DNA of 54,545 nucleotides from Gammaproteobacteria bacterium (GTDB taxonomy: Bacteria > Pseudomonadota > Gammaproteobacteria > Chromatiales > Chromatiaceae). How positions within the stretch are numbered: the stretch's first letter is position 1; every line of letters starts with the position of its first letter. The stretch spans positions 1 through 54,545 of the forward strand of contig JAJFJN010000005.1 of assembly GCA_021773975.1 (NCBI GenBank), written 5' to 3'. The notes under the pieces are model-generated. The model had not been told where the DNA came from. It did no database searches and saw nothing but the letters and a program-made list of their open reading frames with translations. Below, piece by piece: positions 18,572 to 28,871 of this stretch. The position numbers were made by a program, and so were the translations under genes.

Positions 18572-21500
18572 TTACTGCCTGCCTGCGATCTGGTCGAGTA
18601 GGCTGGCGACCTGTTCAATGCGCTTATTACGATTAGAAAGATCCTTATAAAATCTAAGCTTATTACTGCCATCCAGTTTGAACTCTTTGGGCCGTGATTG
18701 AATAAGCCTAATCAAGTGCATGGGATCAATCTTTGGCACCTCATCAAAGATAATACGGCCACTCTCTGGCCCGGCCTCAATCTTACGTATACCCATTGGC
18801 TGCGCTTTGAGTTTCAGCTCTGTGATGCCAAACAGGAACTTGGTCTGCTCAGGTAACAGGCCGAATCGATCAATCATCTCAACCTGCAGCTCTCGCAGCT
18901 CTTCTCTTGAATGAGCACTGGCAATGCGCTTGTAGAGCACCAGACGTGAATGCACATCAGGCAGATAGTCTTCAGGCAGCAGGGCTGGCAGTTGCAGATC
19001 AATCTCTGCACCATGATCCAATGGCCGATCCAGCTCAGGCTGACGACCTGCTTTCAACGCCGCTACAGCCCGCTCCAATAGATCTGTGTAGAGACTGAAT
19101 CCTATTTCATTGATCTGGCCACTCTGGTCATCACCCAGCAGCTCCCCTGCACCGCGGATCTCCAGATCATGGGTGGCGAGAGTAAAACCAGCGCCCAACT
19201 CCTCCAGGGATTCTATGGCCTCAAGACGTTTTTTAGCATCAGGCGTCATGCTTTTTGCTGGTGGAGTCAGCATATAGGCGTAGGCACGGTGATGCGAACG
19301 ACCAACCCGGCCCCGCAGCTGGTGTAGTTGAGCCAAACCCAGCTTGTCTGCACGGTTGATGATGATGGTGTTGGCACTGGGAACATCGATACCGCTCTCA
19401 ACGATAGTGGTACAGACCAAAATATTAAAGCGCTGGTGATAAAAATCACGCATGATCTGTTCCAGCTCCCGCTCCCGCATCTGGCCATGCGCGGCCTGCA
19501 CCCGCGCACCGGGCATCAGTTTTTCCAGCCGGGCGGCAGTGTTTTCAATGGTCTGCACCTCATTGTGCAGGAAATAGACCTGACCGCCGCGTTTTATCTC
19601 ACGCTGACAGGCCTCAGTGATCAGGGTATCGTTCCACTGACTGACAAAGGTTTTAATCGGATGCCGGCCAGCTGGAGGTGTGGCAATGATCGATAGATCA
19701 CGCAACCCGGACATTGACATATTCAGGGTACGGGGAATAGGCGTGGCCGTCAGCGTCAGCAGATCCACCTCACTGCGCAGTGATTTCATCCGCTCTTTAT
19801 GGCGCACACCAAAGCGGTGCTCTTCATCAATGATAGCCAATCCAAGTCGCTTAAATTTTATATCCGGCTGCAGCAGTTTATGCGTGCCGATAACAATATC
19901 CACACGGCCTGATTCAAGCCCCGCAAGAACCTCTTTCTGTTGTTTCGCAGAACGAAAACGGGAGAGGCTCTCGACACGCACTGGCCAGTCGGCAAAGCGG
20001 TCGGCAAAGTTCTGGTAGTGTTGTTGCGCAAGCAGCGTAGTGGGCACCAGCACCGCAACCTGCTTGCCTCCCTGAACAGCACAGAAGGCGGCACGCATCG
20101 CCACCTCGGTCTTGCCAAAGCCCACATCGCCACAGACCACACGATCCATCGGGTGAGGCGACTCCATATCCGCCAACACGCTCTCTATGGTTCGCGCCTG
20201 GTCAGGTGTCTCCTCAAACTCGAAGGCAGCTGCAAAAGCAGCATATTCATCGCCCTGCTTTGGATAGGCAAAGCCAGGGTTGGCCGCACGGCGGGCATAG
20301 ATCTCCAACAGCTCTGCGGCAACATCATGCACCTTCTCGGTGGCTTTACGTTTGAGGCGTTCCCACTGTTCACCACCCAGCTTATGCAGCGGTGCTTTCT
20401 CCGGAGAGGCTCCCGAATAGCGGCTAATGAGGTGAAGAGAGGAGACAGGTACGTAGAGCTTGTCACCCTTGGCATACTCCAGGGTCAGAAATTCAGTCTC
20501 CATGCCGCCCACATTAAGCGATTGAAGCCCCAGGTAACGACCAACACCGTGATCTTCATGCACCACTGGCGCACCAATGTGCAGCTCGGTCAGATTGCGG
20601 ATGATCTGATCGGGATCAGACTCAGAAACCTTACGACGACGTTCCTGCCGTACTCGCTCGCCAAGGAGCTGGGCCTCGGTAATGATGATCAGGCCAGCAT
20701 CTTTCAGCCACAGCCCCTGTTCCACTGGCGTGACAGCCAGTGCCAACGCAGTGTCAGCCCCAAGGAAACCCTGCCAACCATCCAGCACAGTGGGTTTAAT
20801 ATCGAAGCCGTGCAGGGTATCAAGCAGCATTTCGCGTCGACCGGCACTCTCTGCAATAAAGAGTATTCGCCCGGGCTTGCTGGCAATGAATGACTGAAGC
20901 GCAGCAGCTGGTTGTACAGCACGTGCCTGTAGACCCAAAGGCGGTACAGTCGCTGTGCTGAAGTTATGATAACCGACATAACCTTTACGGCGAGAGGCTA
21001 TCTCATGCCTTTCAGCATGTATGGCCGCCCCTCTATTCAGCCGGGAAGCCAGTTCATCTGCAGTGAGATAGATTTCCCGGGGTTTTAGAATTGGGCGCTC
21101 AACATCATGTCGCCGTTGCTCATAGCGTGCTTCAACCTGCTGCAAAAATAGCCCTGACTGATCCCGAGCGTGATCTATTTCAATGGTTAAACACTGCTCA
21201 GGCAGGTAATCAAACAGACTGGCTGTCTGTTCAAAAAAGAGCGGCAGGTAGTACTCAAGCCCACCAATTGCATTACCCTCACTCACCTCACGATAGATGA
21301 TGCTGCTTTGTGGATCGCCCTCTATCTGCATACGATAAGCCTGGCGAAATTGTGCGATGCCTTGCTCATCAAGTGGGAATTCGCGAGCTGGCAGCATCTC
21401 TATCTGCTCTACCTTATCCATTGAACGTTGGCTCTCTGGTTCAAAGGTACGAATAGAGTCAACCTCATCATCAAACAGATCAATACGGAAAGGGAGAGGA

Positions 21501-22051
21501 TTGCCCATGGGGAAGATATCGAGCAATGATCCTCGAACAGCAAACTCACCATGGGTCATAACCTGGGATACACACTGATAACCGGCGGATTCCAATCGCC
21601 TGCGCGTATCATCCAGAATGAGCGTTTCACCGACTGAAACCAGAAAACTATTGGCATCAACATAACTGCACGGTGGCAAACGCTGAAGCAGCGTGCTGAT
21701 AGGTACAATCAACACCCCCTTGCGGGTAGTGGAGAGTTTATAGAGGGTTAACAACCGCTGGGAGATCAACTCTGGCAGCGGTGAAAATATATCGTAAGGC
21801 AGTGTTTCCCAATCTGGAAAGTTAAGAATCGGGAGGTCATTTTGTCCCAAAAAGAAAATCAGCTCCTGCTCCAGATGGGTAGCAGACTGAACATCTTCAG
21901 CGACAATCAAAATCAATCCGGGGTAGTTTTTTGCCGCTGATGCAATAGCCAAAGCGGTGCTGCTGCCATACAGCTGACCCCATTGAAGCCGTTCATTGGG
22001 CTTGGCCGGAAGAGTGGGGAGTAAAGGGCTGGATAGGTTTGCTGATGACAT
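18572..22051 (-). CDS. mfd: Transcription-repair coupling factor
   Basis: 1159 residues, full length. Domains in order: UvrB-like UvrA-binding part (residues 1-350), RNA polymerase-interacting domain (about 490-560; HEDHGVGRYLGLQSL), superfamily 2 translocase (Walker A GDVGFGKTEVAMRAA at about 640, DEEH box IIDEEHRFGV at about 740, LTATPIPRTLNMSMSG, motif VI QLRGRVGRS) and the C-terminal TRCF domain (from about 1000; DLEIRGAGELLGDDQSG just before). It removes stalled RNA polymerase at lesions and recruits UvrAB. It starts 137 bases downstream of a large PilZ-like gene and reads into csiV. Confidence 0.97.
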   Translation of the reverse strand: MSSANLSSPLLPTLPAKPNERLQWGQLYGSSTALAIASAAKNYPGLILIVAEDVQSATHLEQELIFFLGQNDLPILNFPDWETLPYDIFSPLPELISQRLLTLYKLSTTRKGVLIVPISTLLQRLPPCSYVDANSFLVSVGETLILDDTRRRLESAGYQCVSQVMTHGEFAVRGSLLDIFPMGNPLPFRIDLFDDEVDSIRTFEPESQRSMDKVEQIEMLPAREFPLDEQGIAQFRQAYRMQIEGDPQSSIIYREVSEGNAIGGLEYYLPLFFEQTASLFDYLPEQCLTIEIDHARDQSGLFLQQVEARYEQRRHDVERPILKPREIYLTADELASRLNRGAAIHAERHEIASRRKGYVGYHNFSTATVPPLGLQARAVQPAAALQSFIASKPGRILFIAESAGRREMLLDTLHGFDIKPTVLDGWQGFLGADTALALAVTPVEQGLWLKDAGLIIITEAQLLGERVRQERRRKVSESDPDQIIRNLTELHIGAPVVHEDHGVGRYLGLQSLNVGGMETEFLTLEYAKGDKLYVPVSSLHLISRYSGASPEKAPLHKLGGEQWERLKRKATEKVHDVAAELLEIYARRAANPGFAYPKQGDEYAAFAAAFEFEETPDQARTIESVLADMESPHPMDRVVCGDVGFGKTEVAMRAAFCAVQGGKQVAVLVPTTLLAQQHYQNFADRFADWPVRVESLSRFRSAKQQKEVLAGLESGRVDIVIGTHKLLQPDIKFKRLGLAIIDEEHRFGVRHKERMKSLRSEVDLLTLTATPIPRTLNMSMSGLRDLSIIATPPAGRHPIKTFVSQWNDTLITEACQREIKRGGQVYFLHNEVQTIENTAARLEKLMPGARVQAAHGQMRERELEQIMRDFYHQRFNILVCTTIVESGIDVPSANTIIINRADKLGLAQLHQLRGRVGRSHHRAYAYMLTPPAKSMTPDAKKRLEAIESLEELGAGFTLATHDLEIRGAGELLGDDQSGQINEIGFSLYTDLLERAVAALKAGRQPELDRPLDHGAEIDLQLPALLPEDYLPDVHSRLVLYKRIASAHSREELRELQVEMIDRFGLLPEQTKFLFGITELKLKAQPMGIRKIEAGPESGRIIFDEVPKIDPMHLIRLIQSRPKEFKLDGSNKLRFYKDLSNRNKRIEQVASLLDQIAGRQ

Positions 22052-22188
22052 CTAGGCTGCTTCTGGTGGAGAAAGTTTTATTCAGAAAGCCTTACATTCT
22101 CGCATATTAAGAGACAAAGTCGACCCTGCAAAAATACGCTCCTTGACTGCACGCCTAGGAGCCTGGTGCAGAATAAAACAGAAGCTAA

Positions 22189-23976
22189 TTATTGTGCATG
22201 ATGTGTGATTTGGTATTGTGCAAATGAGGTGGTTGTACTTAATAGCTGAGCAAGGCAGACACGGCGTTCATTGCTCCCACTATTAATCCATAAAACATCG
22301 CCTTCCTGATAAGAGTTAGTAGGCACTATAAGACTCAATGGGATCTTTGCAAATTTTGACTCTGGCACCAACAAACTACTATAAACACAGGATATTTTAC
22401 TTTCATCATCAAGCCTAACTTCTACTGCAAAAGAGTTAGGGGCTATAAGTTGCATGCCCATTTGCAGTTTATCTTCCGAGCTATTTTTTATCCATCGAGC
22501 CGTCGCAACACCAAAATGATCTCCCGTCGCCGCTGATTGAATACCAATCAACTCTCCAGGTTTGATTTTTGGGGCATTGGTATCTCCCCAATCAATACAG
22601 TAACCACCTGCACTTTCATTTCGGGTAGTACATTCATATGCCTCAGCTTCTGACTGATTATACTTAGCAGCCCAAGGTGACTGAACATTGTCTTGCAGCA
22701 TTGTGCCTGTATGAAATGAGCCGTCATCCTCTATATCTGAATTGAGTAGCAAGCTTGATGAATCACTCCAATCATTTTCAGAACCATCTGAAGAGGCATG
22801 ATGATTGGGTATATGCTGATCTAACCAATCAACATTAGTCCTACTATGCGTTGCCGCATCATGCAATGCATTAGCTTTGGCCAGGTTATGCACATGGGGG
22901 ATACCCACGGCAAGCTTAAGTGTATATCCCAGTTTTGTGCGCGCAAATTTACGCTTAGGTCTATTACTTAAACTCGCTATAAGGTGCTTAAGTATCGGAT
23001 TAGGTAACCCAATAACGTCTTTCGGTTTTTCTTTAGCACCCTGAGGCGCAGGCTTAATAACCAATAACTTATTTAAATGCTCTATCAGCCGTTGTGTATC
23101 CAATATGCGACAACGCTTACTCAGCTTTTTTTGTTCGCATGATAGGTGTTTTGGTGGCGTACCGGAGGAGAGCCTGACAAGAAACTGTCCACTATTGTTT
23201 CCATTGATATCTGGTATGGTCAACCTAACAAAATTCGCCCACTCCAATAGCTGCCTATATACAAGCTGATTTTCACGTTGGCGAAGATAGCAAGGTGAAG
23301 CCAACGCATGCAGCAGCAATCGTTTATATAAATCGCCAATACAACGGCTACCTGAAACACTCTTTATATGATCTTGGATAGGCAACCTATGAATACTGTT
23401 TTTTGCCGCTAAAGCATACAAAAAGTTAACTTCTTGCCACATAGGCTCAGGGTATTGGTCATAGCCCAGCGTTGCTAAACACAATATCTCAGATAGACAG
23501 CTCATTGCCCTGTGGATAGCAATAGCAGCCAATCGTTTACTGCTTTGATTTTGGCTCGCAAAAGATTCTCGAATAAAGATCTTGTATGAGACGGCCAATT
23601 CAGCATACAGCTCTTGGCTCAATCTGATAGCTCTTCTGCTTTTTACTGTCAGTGGGAGTGCGGCATCAATATAGTATTTTTCGAGATTTTTAGTAATGTA
23701 ATGAATTGGCTGCCGAAAAAGCTCTGCAATCTTAATGCGCGGTTGGTTTGGGATGTCTTGACGATTAAACTCGGCCAAGGCATCTAAAACCTGGCGAGCG
23801 GTCTCTGAAACGTTGGCCATCGGTAGACCCGATATCCATGTTCGAGCTTTTTCTAAATCAGCCAGAAAAAAATCCTCCTGGAGTTCAGAGCACTCTGGGA
23901 CCCATAATTTCGCAAGGCCACGTGGAATCTGTCGTTTTTCTATTTGTAATGCGCTGGTCATAGATTGTAGAGGCAA
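22189..23976 (-). CDS. Large conserved hypothetical with PilZ-like C-terminal barrel
   Basis: 595 residues, no signal peptide or membrane span. Residues 1-320 are mostly helical (FLADLEKARTWISGLPMAN near the start). A Ser/Asp-rich linker (about 385-440) leads to a beta-rich C-terminal domain from about 455, with TRNESAGGYCIDW, GELIGIQSAA, GVATARWIK and MGMQLIAPNS. The N-E-S-A-G-G stretch fits the second PilZ motif (D/N-x-S-x-x-G), but I see no R-x-x-x-R before it, so c-di-GMP binding is doubtful. I believe it belongs to a gammaproteobacterial family of unknown function. It lies upstream of mfd on the same strand with 140-base gaps on both sides. Confidence 0.6.
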   Translation of the reverse strand: MPLQSMTSALQIEKRQIPRGLAKLWVPECSELQEDFFLADLEKARTWISGLPMANVSETARQVLDALAEFNRQDIPNQPRIKIAELFRQPIHYITKNLEKYYIDAALPLTVKSRRAIRLSQELYAELAVSYKIFIRESFASQNQSSKRLAAIAIHRAMSCLSEILCLATLGYDQYPEPMWQEVNFLYALAAKNSIHRLPIQDHIKSVSGSRCIGDLYKRLLLHALASPCYLRQRENQLVYRQLLEWANFVRLTIPDINGNNSGQFLVRLSSGTPPKHLSCEQKKLSKRCRILDTQRLIEHLNKLLVIKPAPQGAKEKPKDVIGLPNPILKHLIASLSNRPKRKFARTKLGYTLKLAVGIPHVHNLAKANALHDAATHSRTNVDWLDQHIPNHHASSDGSENDWSDSSSLLLNSDIEDDGSFHTGTMLQDNVQSPWAAKYNQSEAEAYECTTRNESAGGYCIDWGDTNAPKIKPGELIGIQSAATGDHFGVATARWIKNSSEDKLQMGMQLIAPNSFAVEVRLDDESKISCVYSSLLVPESKFAKIPLSLIVPTNSYQEGDVLWINSGSNERRVCLAQLLSTTTSFAQYQITHHAQ

Positions 23977-24116
23977 TAGCCGCTAGAACTCCGTTTAACA
24001 TTACTGCAAATTTTATAGCAACAGCACACCTCAAAACAAATTTGAGGTTGGGGAAATATTACTACAGTATTCTCATAGTGACAAAGACCTTATTACTCCA
24101 TTTTTTTACTGCTATT

Positions 24117-25127
24117 TCACAAAGTTAGTGGGGTTTTTGAAATCTCACCAGACTGTTCATACACCAACTTTGGAACCAAATACCCAGGCAACTGCTGTAA
24201 CAACTGCTGATAAAGCAGCTGCGCCTCTTCTCGACTTACATCAAAATGCGCCGCGCCTTGAACAGAATCCAGCAGATGCAGGTAATAAGGGATGACCTGC
24301 GCCTCAAATAACGACTCGCACAACTCAACCTGAGTTTTCAGATCATTATTTATCCCTTTCAACAGCACAGACTGATTAAACAGGGTTACCCCACTCTCAC
24401 GCAGTTGCTGCAGTACACAGCAGACCGCAGCAGTCAGTTCGCGCGCATGATTACAATGCACCACCACCGTTACCCTAAAGCGCACCCTATCCAGCTCACC
24501 TAACAAATCATCCGTTACTCGCTGCGGCACAATAACGGGCATGCGCGTATGAATACGCAAGCGAGTTAGATGAGGAATAGCTTCCAACGCCCGGAAAAGT
24601 TCTGCCAATCGACTATCAGCAATCATCAAAGGGTCACCGCCACTTAAGATAACCTCATTGATACTGGAATTACTACGGAGGTAATCAAGTGCTGATTGCC
24701 AATGATCCAGATAGGCTGACGACTCTTGATAGGGAAAATGCCTGCGAAAACAGTATCGACAATTAACTGCACAAGCCCCTGTGGTGATCAATAGCGCTCG
24801 GCCATGGTATTTATGCAAAACACCTGTAGCAGAGGTTGCTGCCAGGTCTCCCACCGGGTCAACACTAAATCCAGGCTGCAGCTCCAGTTCAGCCCCCAAT
24901 GGTAAGACCTGCAGCAACAAAGGATCTTGAGCATTCCCTTTTTCCATACAATCCACATACGCTCGTGGTACTCGAAGTCCAAACTGTGAAGCTGCTGCAC
25001 GTGCGGCCGGAAGCAGCGATTTATCCAGCTCAAGATAGTCAATCAACTCTTCAGGAGAGGTAAATGCATTGGCGATCGCTTCATTCCACGAGGGTGTCTG
25101 ACATAAACCATCAGTTCGCGGTATCAT
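24117..25127 (-). CDS. epmB: EF-P beta-lysylation enzyme: L-lysine 2,3-aminomutase
   Basis: 336 residues from the ATG at 25127, which aligns best with the N-terminus of E. coli EpmB; an in-frame ATG at 25163 would add 12 residues and overlap the efp start codon. Radical SAM cluster motif C-x3-C-x2-C is CAVNCRYC in [18 protein letters not shown], followed by [12 protein letters not shown]; the PLP site lies near the C-terminus. Unlike clostridial KamA it lacks the long C-terminal tail. It converts (S)-alpha-lysine to (R)-beta-lysine, the group EpmA ligates to EF-P. It is head-to-head with efp, as in enterobacteria. Confidence 0.93.
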   Translation of the reverse strand: MIPRTDGLCQTPSWNEAIANAFTSPEELIDYLELDKSLLPAARAAASQFGLRVPRAYVDCMEKGNAQDPLLLQVLPLGAELELQPGFSVDPVGDLAATSATGVLHKYHGRALLITTGACAVNCRYCFRRHFPYQESSAYLDHWQSALDYLRSNSSINEVILSGGDPLMIADSRLAELFRALEAIPHLTRLRIHTRMPVIVPQRVTDDLLGELDRVRFRVTVVVHCNHARELTAAVCCVLQQLRESGVTLFNQSVLLKGINNDLKTQVELCESLFEAQVIPYYLHLLDSVQGAAHFDVSREEAQLLYQQLLQQLPGYLVPKLVYEQSGEISKTPLTL

Positions 25128-25161
25128 ATGCGCCGAATTTTTGTTGTTTTGCGAGGATGAC

Positions 25162-25731
25162 ATGGCAAACTATAGCACCAGTGAGTTCAAGGGCGGCCTC
25201 AAGTTTATGCTTGATGGCGATCCCTGCTCTATTATTGAAAACGAATTTGTAAAACCCGGCAAAGGCCAGGCGTTTAATCGGGTCAAAATACGTAACCTAA
25301 AGAATGGGCGGGTTATTGAGCGCACATTTAAGTCAGGTGAATCTGTTGAAGCCGCTGATGTTGTCGAGAGCAATTACCAATACCTCTACAACGACGGTGA
25401 ATTCTGGCACTTTATGGACCCTGATACCTACGAGCAGGTCAGCGCCGATGCCACAGCCGTTGGTGAATCCACCAAATGGCTCAAAGAGCAAGACATATGC
25501 ACTGTCACCCTATGGGACGGAACACCAATTATCGTCGAGGTGCCCAACTTTGTCATTCTTACTGTGACAGACACCGATCCCGGACTCAAAGGAGATACCT
25601 CAGGCGGAGGCGGCAAACCCGCTACATTAGAGACAGGCGCCGTCGTTCGAGTCCCCCTCTTCATACAGATTGGTGAAGCACTTAAAGTGGATACCCGAAC
25701 CGGCGAATACGTTTCCAGAGCGGGAAAGTAG
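25162..25731 (+). CDS. efp: Elongation factor P
   Basis: 189 residues from the ATG at 25162 ([17 protein letters not shown]), preceded by GAGGATGAC as ribosome site; an earlier in-frame start at 25141 adds seven residues not found in the family. Three beta-barrel domains (KOW-like, OB, C-terminal). The modification loop is [10 protein letters not shown] with K34 as the beta-lysylation target, matching the EpmA/EpmB genes on both sides. EF-P relieves ribosome stalling at polyproline. Confidence 0.97.
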   Translation: MANYSTSEFKGGLKFMLDGDPCSIIENEFVKPGKGQAFNRVKIRNLKNGRVIERTFKSGESVEAADVVESNYQYLYNDGEFWHFMDPDTYEQVSADATAVGESTKWLKEQDICTVTLWDGTPIIVEVPNFVILTVTDTDPGLKGDTSGGGGKPATLETGAVVRVPLFIQIGEALKVDTRTGEYVSRAGK

Positions 25732-25753
25732 ACAGGCTCAAAAGAGCAGAGCC

Positions 25754-26746
25754 TTGGAACTTGATACTCATCACACAAGCTGGCAGCCCACCGCCAGCTT
25801 AGAGATGATCCGCTCTCGGGCGCAACTCTTAGCTAGAATCAGGGATTATTTTGAGCGCACTGGCGTTCTTGAAGTAGAGACGCCCGCCTGCTCATCTTAC
25901 GCTACAACCGATCCAGCTATCGAAAGCTTCCAGCTCACCTACACCGGCCCTGGATTTCCAACACCCCACCCGCTCTACCTTCACACATCCCCTGAGTTTC
26001 CAATGAAACGCCTGCTGGCCGCAGGCAGCGGAGCTATCTATCAGATCTGTAAAGTCTTTAGAAATGGTGAATTAGGGCGACAGCACAACCCCGAATTCAC
26101 ACTGCTTGAGTGGTACCGTCCAGGCTTCAATCACCACCAATTAATGGAAGATGTGGCCGCGCTGATCAATAGCGTATTACCTGAAACAAGGGAGATTGAA
26201 TACCTAAGTTATCTTGAAATCTTTAATCAACATCTCAGTATTAACCCACACCAAGCAACACAGACTGAGCTACAACAGTGTGCTAAACAGCACGGCATTG
26301 CAGATGCAGAGCGGCTGAATCTACCCACAAAAGATGCCTGGTTGGATCTTCTGCTCACTCACCGCATTGAGTCACAGCTTGGAAGAAACCGCCTTAGCTT
26401 TGTATATGACTATCCTGCAAGCCAAGCCTCATTAGCAAAAATTCGACCCGGCTCCCCTCCACTCGCTGAGCGCTTTGAACTCTATATGGAAGGCATGGAA
26501 CTGGCCAATGGCTTCCATGAATTAACCCAGGCCAATGAACAGCAACAGCGATTCAATCAGGATCTTAAACAAAGAGAGAATCAAGGCCAGGCCATTGTTC
26601 CCATGGACAAAAATCTACTAGCCGCAATCAACTCCGGCCTTCCTGATTGTGCAGGTGTCGCACTGGGAATAGATCGATTACTTATGCAGATAACCCAGGC
26701 AACAGATATCGACCAAACACTTAGCTTCCCCACTTCATCTGCATAA
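25754..26746 (+). CDS. epmA: EF-P--(R)-beta-lysine ligase
   Basis: 330 residues if started at the TTG at 25754, which gives an N-terminus (LDTHHTSWQPTASLEMIRSR) like that of known EpmA (SWQPSAS). The ATG at 25670 would lie inside efp and adds 28 unlike residues, so I reject it. It is a truncated class II lysyl-tRNA synthetase without the anticodon domain: motif 2 FRNGELGRQHNPEFTLLEWY and motif 3 GVALGIDRLLM are clear, as is MEGMELANGFHELTQ. It transfers (R)-beta-lysine to K34 of EF-P. It follows efp by 22 bases. Confidence 0.92.
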   Translation: MELDTHHTSWQPTASLEMIRSRAQLLARIRDYFERTGVLEVETPACSSYATTDPAIESFQLTYTGPGFPTPHPLYLHTSPEFPMKRLLAAGSGAIYQICKVFRNGELGRQHNPEFTLLEWYRPGFNHHQLMEDVAALINSVLPETREIEYLSYLEIFNQHLSINPHQATQTELQQCAKQHGIADAERLNLPTKDAWLDLLLTHRIESQLGRNRLSFVYDYPASQASLAKIRPGSPPLAERFELYMEGMELANGFHELTQANEQQQRFNQDLKQRENQGQAIVPMDKNLLAAINSGLPDCAGVALGIDRLLMQITQATDIDQTLSFPTSSA

Positions 26747-26827
26747 AATACCGTTTATCCGGCATATTTAGCAGGTTGTCATCTAATAACAGCACCCCCC
26801 AAAAATAACTGGTAAATTTGCCTCATA

Positions 26828-27364
26828 ATGAAAAGGATAGACGGATTTACACTTGTTGAAATCATCATCACGCTGGTCGTGATATCCATCCTTGCTGCGG
26901 TTGGCATTCCAGGGCTTGGTCGTCTCATGGCAAATAACCAAGCCATAGCAAATACCAACAACCTCGTAACCGCCTTATCCTTTAGCCGAAGTGAATCAGT
27001 AAAACGTGGCGTGCAAATATCCCTCTGTGCAAAAAGTGCGGCAGAACCAGCAAATACCACCTGCGGTGTCGGTGTTACAGACTGGTCAAATGGCTGGTTT
27101 GTCTTCGTTGATCCTGTTGGTAGTGCTAGTACTGTCGAAAGATACGCCCCCCCAACAGCTGATCAACTACGCTCATGGCCAGCCCCGGCTGGAGACTTCA
27201 CCACGACAGGCCCTACTTCAGTTAGTTTTAACAGTGACGGAAGTATAAAAGATGGCCCGGTAGAATTAACAATTAGCTATAGCCACTGCACCGGACAACA
27301 AGACCACTCTATTACCGTAGAAACAACAGGCCGAGCCTCAACAAGCCACAATACCTGCACATGA
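26828..27364 (+). CDS. fimT: Type IV pilus minor pilin FimT/FimU (GspH family)
   Basis: 178 residues. Class III signal peptide: a short basic leader MKRIDG, then FTLVEIIITLVVISILAAVG with the +1 Phe and +5 Glu of prepilins. The GspH/FimT domain follows, with a DWSNGWFVFVD segment typical of the family and several cysteines. Minor pilins of this type prime pilus assembly; FimT homologues also bind DNA in competent species. It overlaps pilV by four bases and starts the operon. Confidence 0.9.
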   Translation: MKRIDGFTLVEIIITLVVISILAAVGIPGLGRLMANNQAIANTNNLVTALSFSRSESVKRGVQISLCAKSAAEPANTTCGVGVTDWSNGWFVFVDPVGSASTVERYAPPTADQLRSWPAPAGDFTTTGPTSVSFNSDGSIKDGPVELTISYSHCTGQQDHSITVETTGRASTSHNTCT

Positions 27365-27864
27365 GCAATAAAACACACCACATGGATGAACACCTTAAGC
27401 ACAAGCAAAGCGGCTTCACCCTGCTAGAGGTTCTTATTACAGTCGTTATCTTATCGATAGGGATTCTGGGACTAGCAGGCCTGCAATTTAATGCATTGCG
27501 TAGCAGTCAAAACGCAGCTCAATCCAGTATTGCTGTACTACAGGTTATTGATGGTGCCGACAGGCTGCGCAGCAGCGACCTAAGCAGTGACCTGGAATGC
27601 AGCGAAGATGGCTGCACTAGCACACAACTGGCACAACAGTATTATGATGATTCGTCCTGGAATGATAAGAACGCCGCACTACCTGAAGGTCAAGGCATAA
27701 TCTGCCTCGACAGCACACCAAACACCGGTAGCTCTAGATCCGAGCCTGGATGTGATGGTCTGCCTACAAATGGACTACGCATGTTTGCAGTAAAAGTCTG
27801 GTGGAATGATGACCACAATCCAGACACCCCCCACCGCCGCCACACCATGAGCATCACACCATGA
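27361..27864 (+). CDS. pilV: Type IV pilus minor pilin PilV
   Basis: 167 residues. The prepilin site is KQSGFTLLEVLITVVILSIG after a longer leader (MSNKTHHMDEHLKHKQSG); the ATG at 27382 (MDEHLKH) is an alternative start. The 'GLAGLQ...LR.SQ.A..SS' segment after the helix is typical of PilV. It overlaps fimT and pilW by ATGA, so translation is coupled. Confidence 0.9.
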   Translation: MSNKTHHMDEHLKHKQSGFTLLEVLITVVILSIGILGLAGLQFNALRSSQNAAQSSIAVLQVIDGADRLRSSDLSSDLECSEDGCTSTQLAQQYYDDSSWNDKNAALPEGQGIICLDSTPNTGSSRSEPGCDGLPTNGLRMFAVKVWWNDDHNPDTPHRRHTMSITP

Positions 27865-28871
27865 AACAGCTCTATAAAAAATCAGCGCAAGAAGGGCTGA
27901 CGCTCATTGAGATGATGATTGCCATGGCACTCAGCCTTCTTCTTATGGCGGGTGCCACCTCAATGTTTCTGGGTAGCAAAAAAACATTTAAAGTGCAGGA
28001 AGAGTCCGCCAGAATCCAAGAGAACATGCGCTACGTTGTAACCCGTATGATCAAAGATATATCACCTGCAGGCTTTCTAGGTTGCGCACCATCAGCTCAA
28101 GAAGGTGCCAGTCAAGTCAAAAGTACGGTTGTAGCATCACATGCTTTCTCTGATTTCGGTGAAGCAATTACCGGCGAAGAAGGTGGTGACAATGAACCAG
28201 ACAAGCTCACTGTACGATTTGCACTACCTGAATTTAGTCTACCCATTATCGCCCCTATGACAGCATCAGACAGCGCGGTGCGTGTTGACGACTCTAGCGA
28301 AGTTTATACAAAGAATTACAAAACAGGCGATATTATTGCCGTTAGCGATTGCAGCCTCTCGGCAGTATTTATGGTCACCAACGCTGGAGCTGATGGAAAA
28401 CTGGCACATGTCGTTGATGGAAATACAACCAACAGTACAGAAGGGACAACTCACTACTTTGGCGGAGAACCCTACTCATCCGCCACAGTAATGAAAATGG
28501 ATGCCGTAACCTACGACCTGGAAAGAAAAACAGATACCAAAGATACGCCAGCAACGGATGATGACACAACAACAAGCCATCTCTATGCAACGCGCTTGGG
28601 TGGTAGTCGCCAAGAAATCCTATCTGGTGTAGAAGACTTTCAAGTCGAATATGGCATTGATAACACAGCCATACCCGATGGCACATCTGACCTCTATATT
28701 AACTGGACTGCAGTTACTGCAGGTAACCTTGAAAACCGCATTGCCAGCCTGCGCATAACCTTGGGGCTTAGCTCAGGAAAACCCATTAATAGTGCAGAAA
28801 GCACAAACACTGATTTTGCACAAGAAATTAAATTTGTAGTAAAGCTACGCAATCGGCTTACCGACCTATGA
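27861..28871 (+). CDS. pilW: Type IV pilus minor pilin PilW
   Basis: 336 residues. Prepilin site EGLTLIEMMIAMALSLLLMA (note Leu at +1 rather than Phe), followed by TSMFLGSKKTF, and the C-terminal part with QEILSGVEDFQVEYGID is typical of PilW. It belongs to the pilus tip priming complex with FimU, PilV and PilX. Four-base ATGA overlaps with both neighbours. Confidence 0.92.
   Translation: MKQLYKKSAQEGLTLIEMMIAMALSLLLMAGATSMFLGSKKTFKVQEESARIQENMRYVVTRMIKDISPAGFLGCAPSAQEGASQVKSTVVASHAFSDFGEAITGEEGGDNEPDKLTVRFALPEFSLPIIAPMTASDSAVRVDDSSEVYTKNYKTGDIIAVSDCSLSAVFMVTNAGADGKLAHVVDGNTTNSTEGTTHYFGGEPYSSATVMKMDAVTYDLERKTDTKDTPATDDDTTTSHLYATRLGGSRQEILSGVEDFQVEYGIDNTAIPDGTSDLYINWTAVTAGNLENRIASLRITLGLSSGKPINSAESTNTDFAQEIKFVVKLRNRLTDL

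Noticed and set aside
19940-20893. 317-codon plus-strand frame opposite mfd
   Set aside because: Antisense to the conserved translocase domain of mfd; no ribosome site or recognisable motif.
25670-25753. Upstream ATG start for epmA inside efp
   Set aside because: It would add 28 residues translated from efp DNA in another frame, unlike the EpmA N-terminus; the TTG at 25754 gives the family length.
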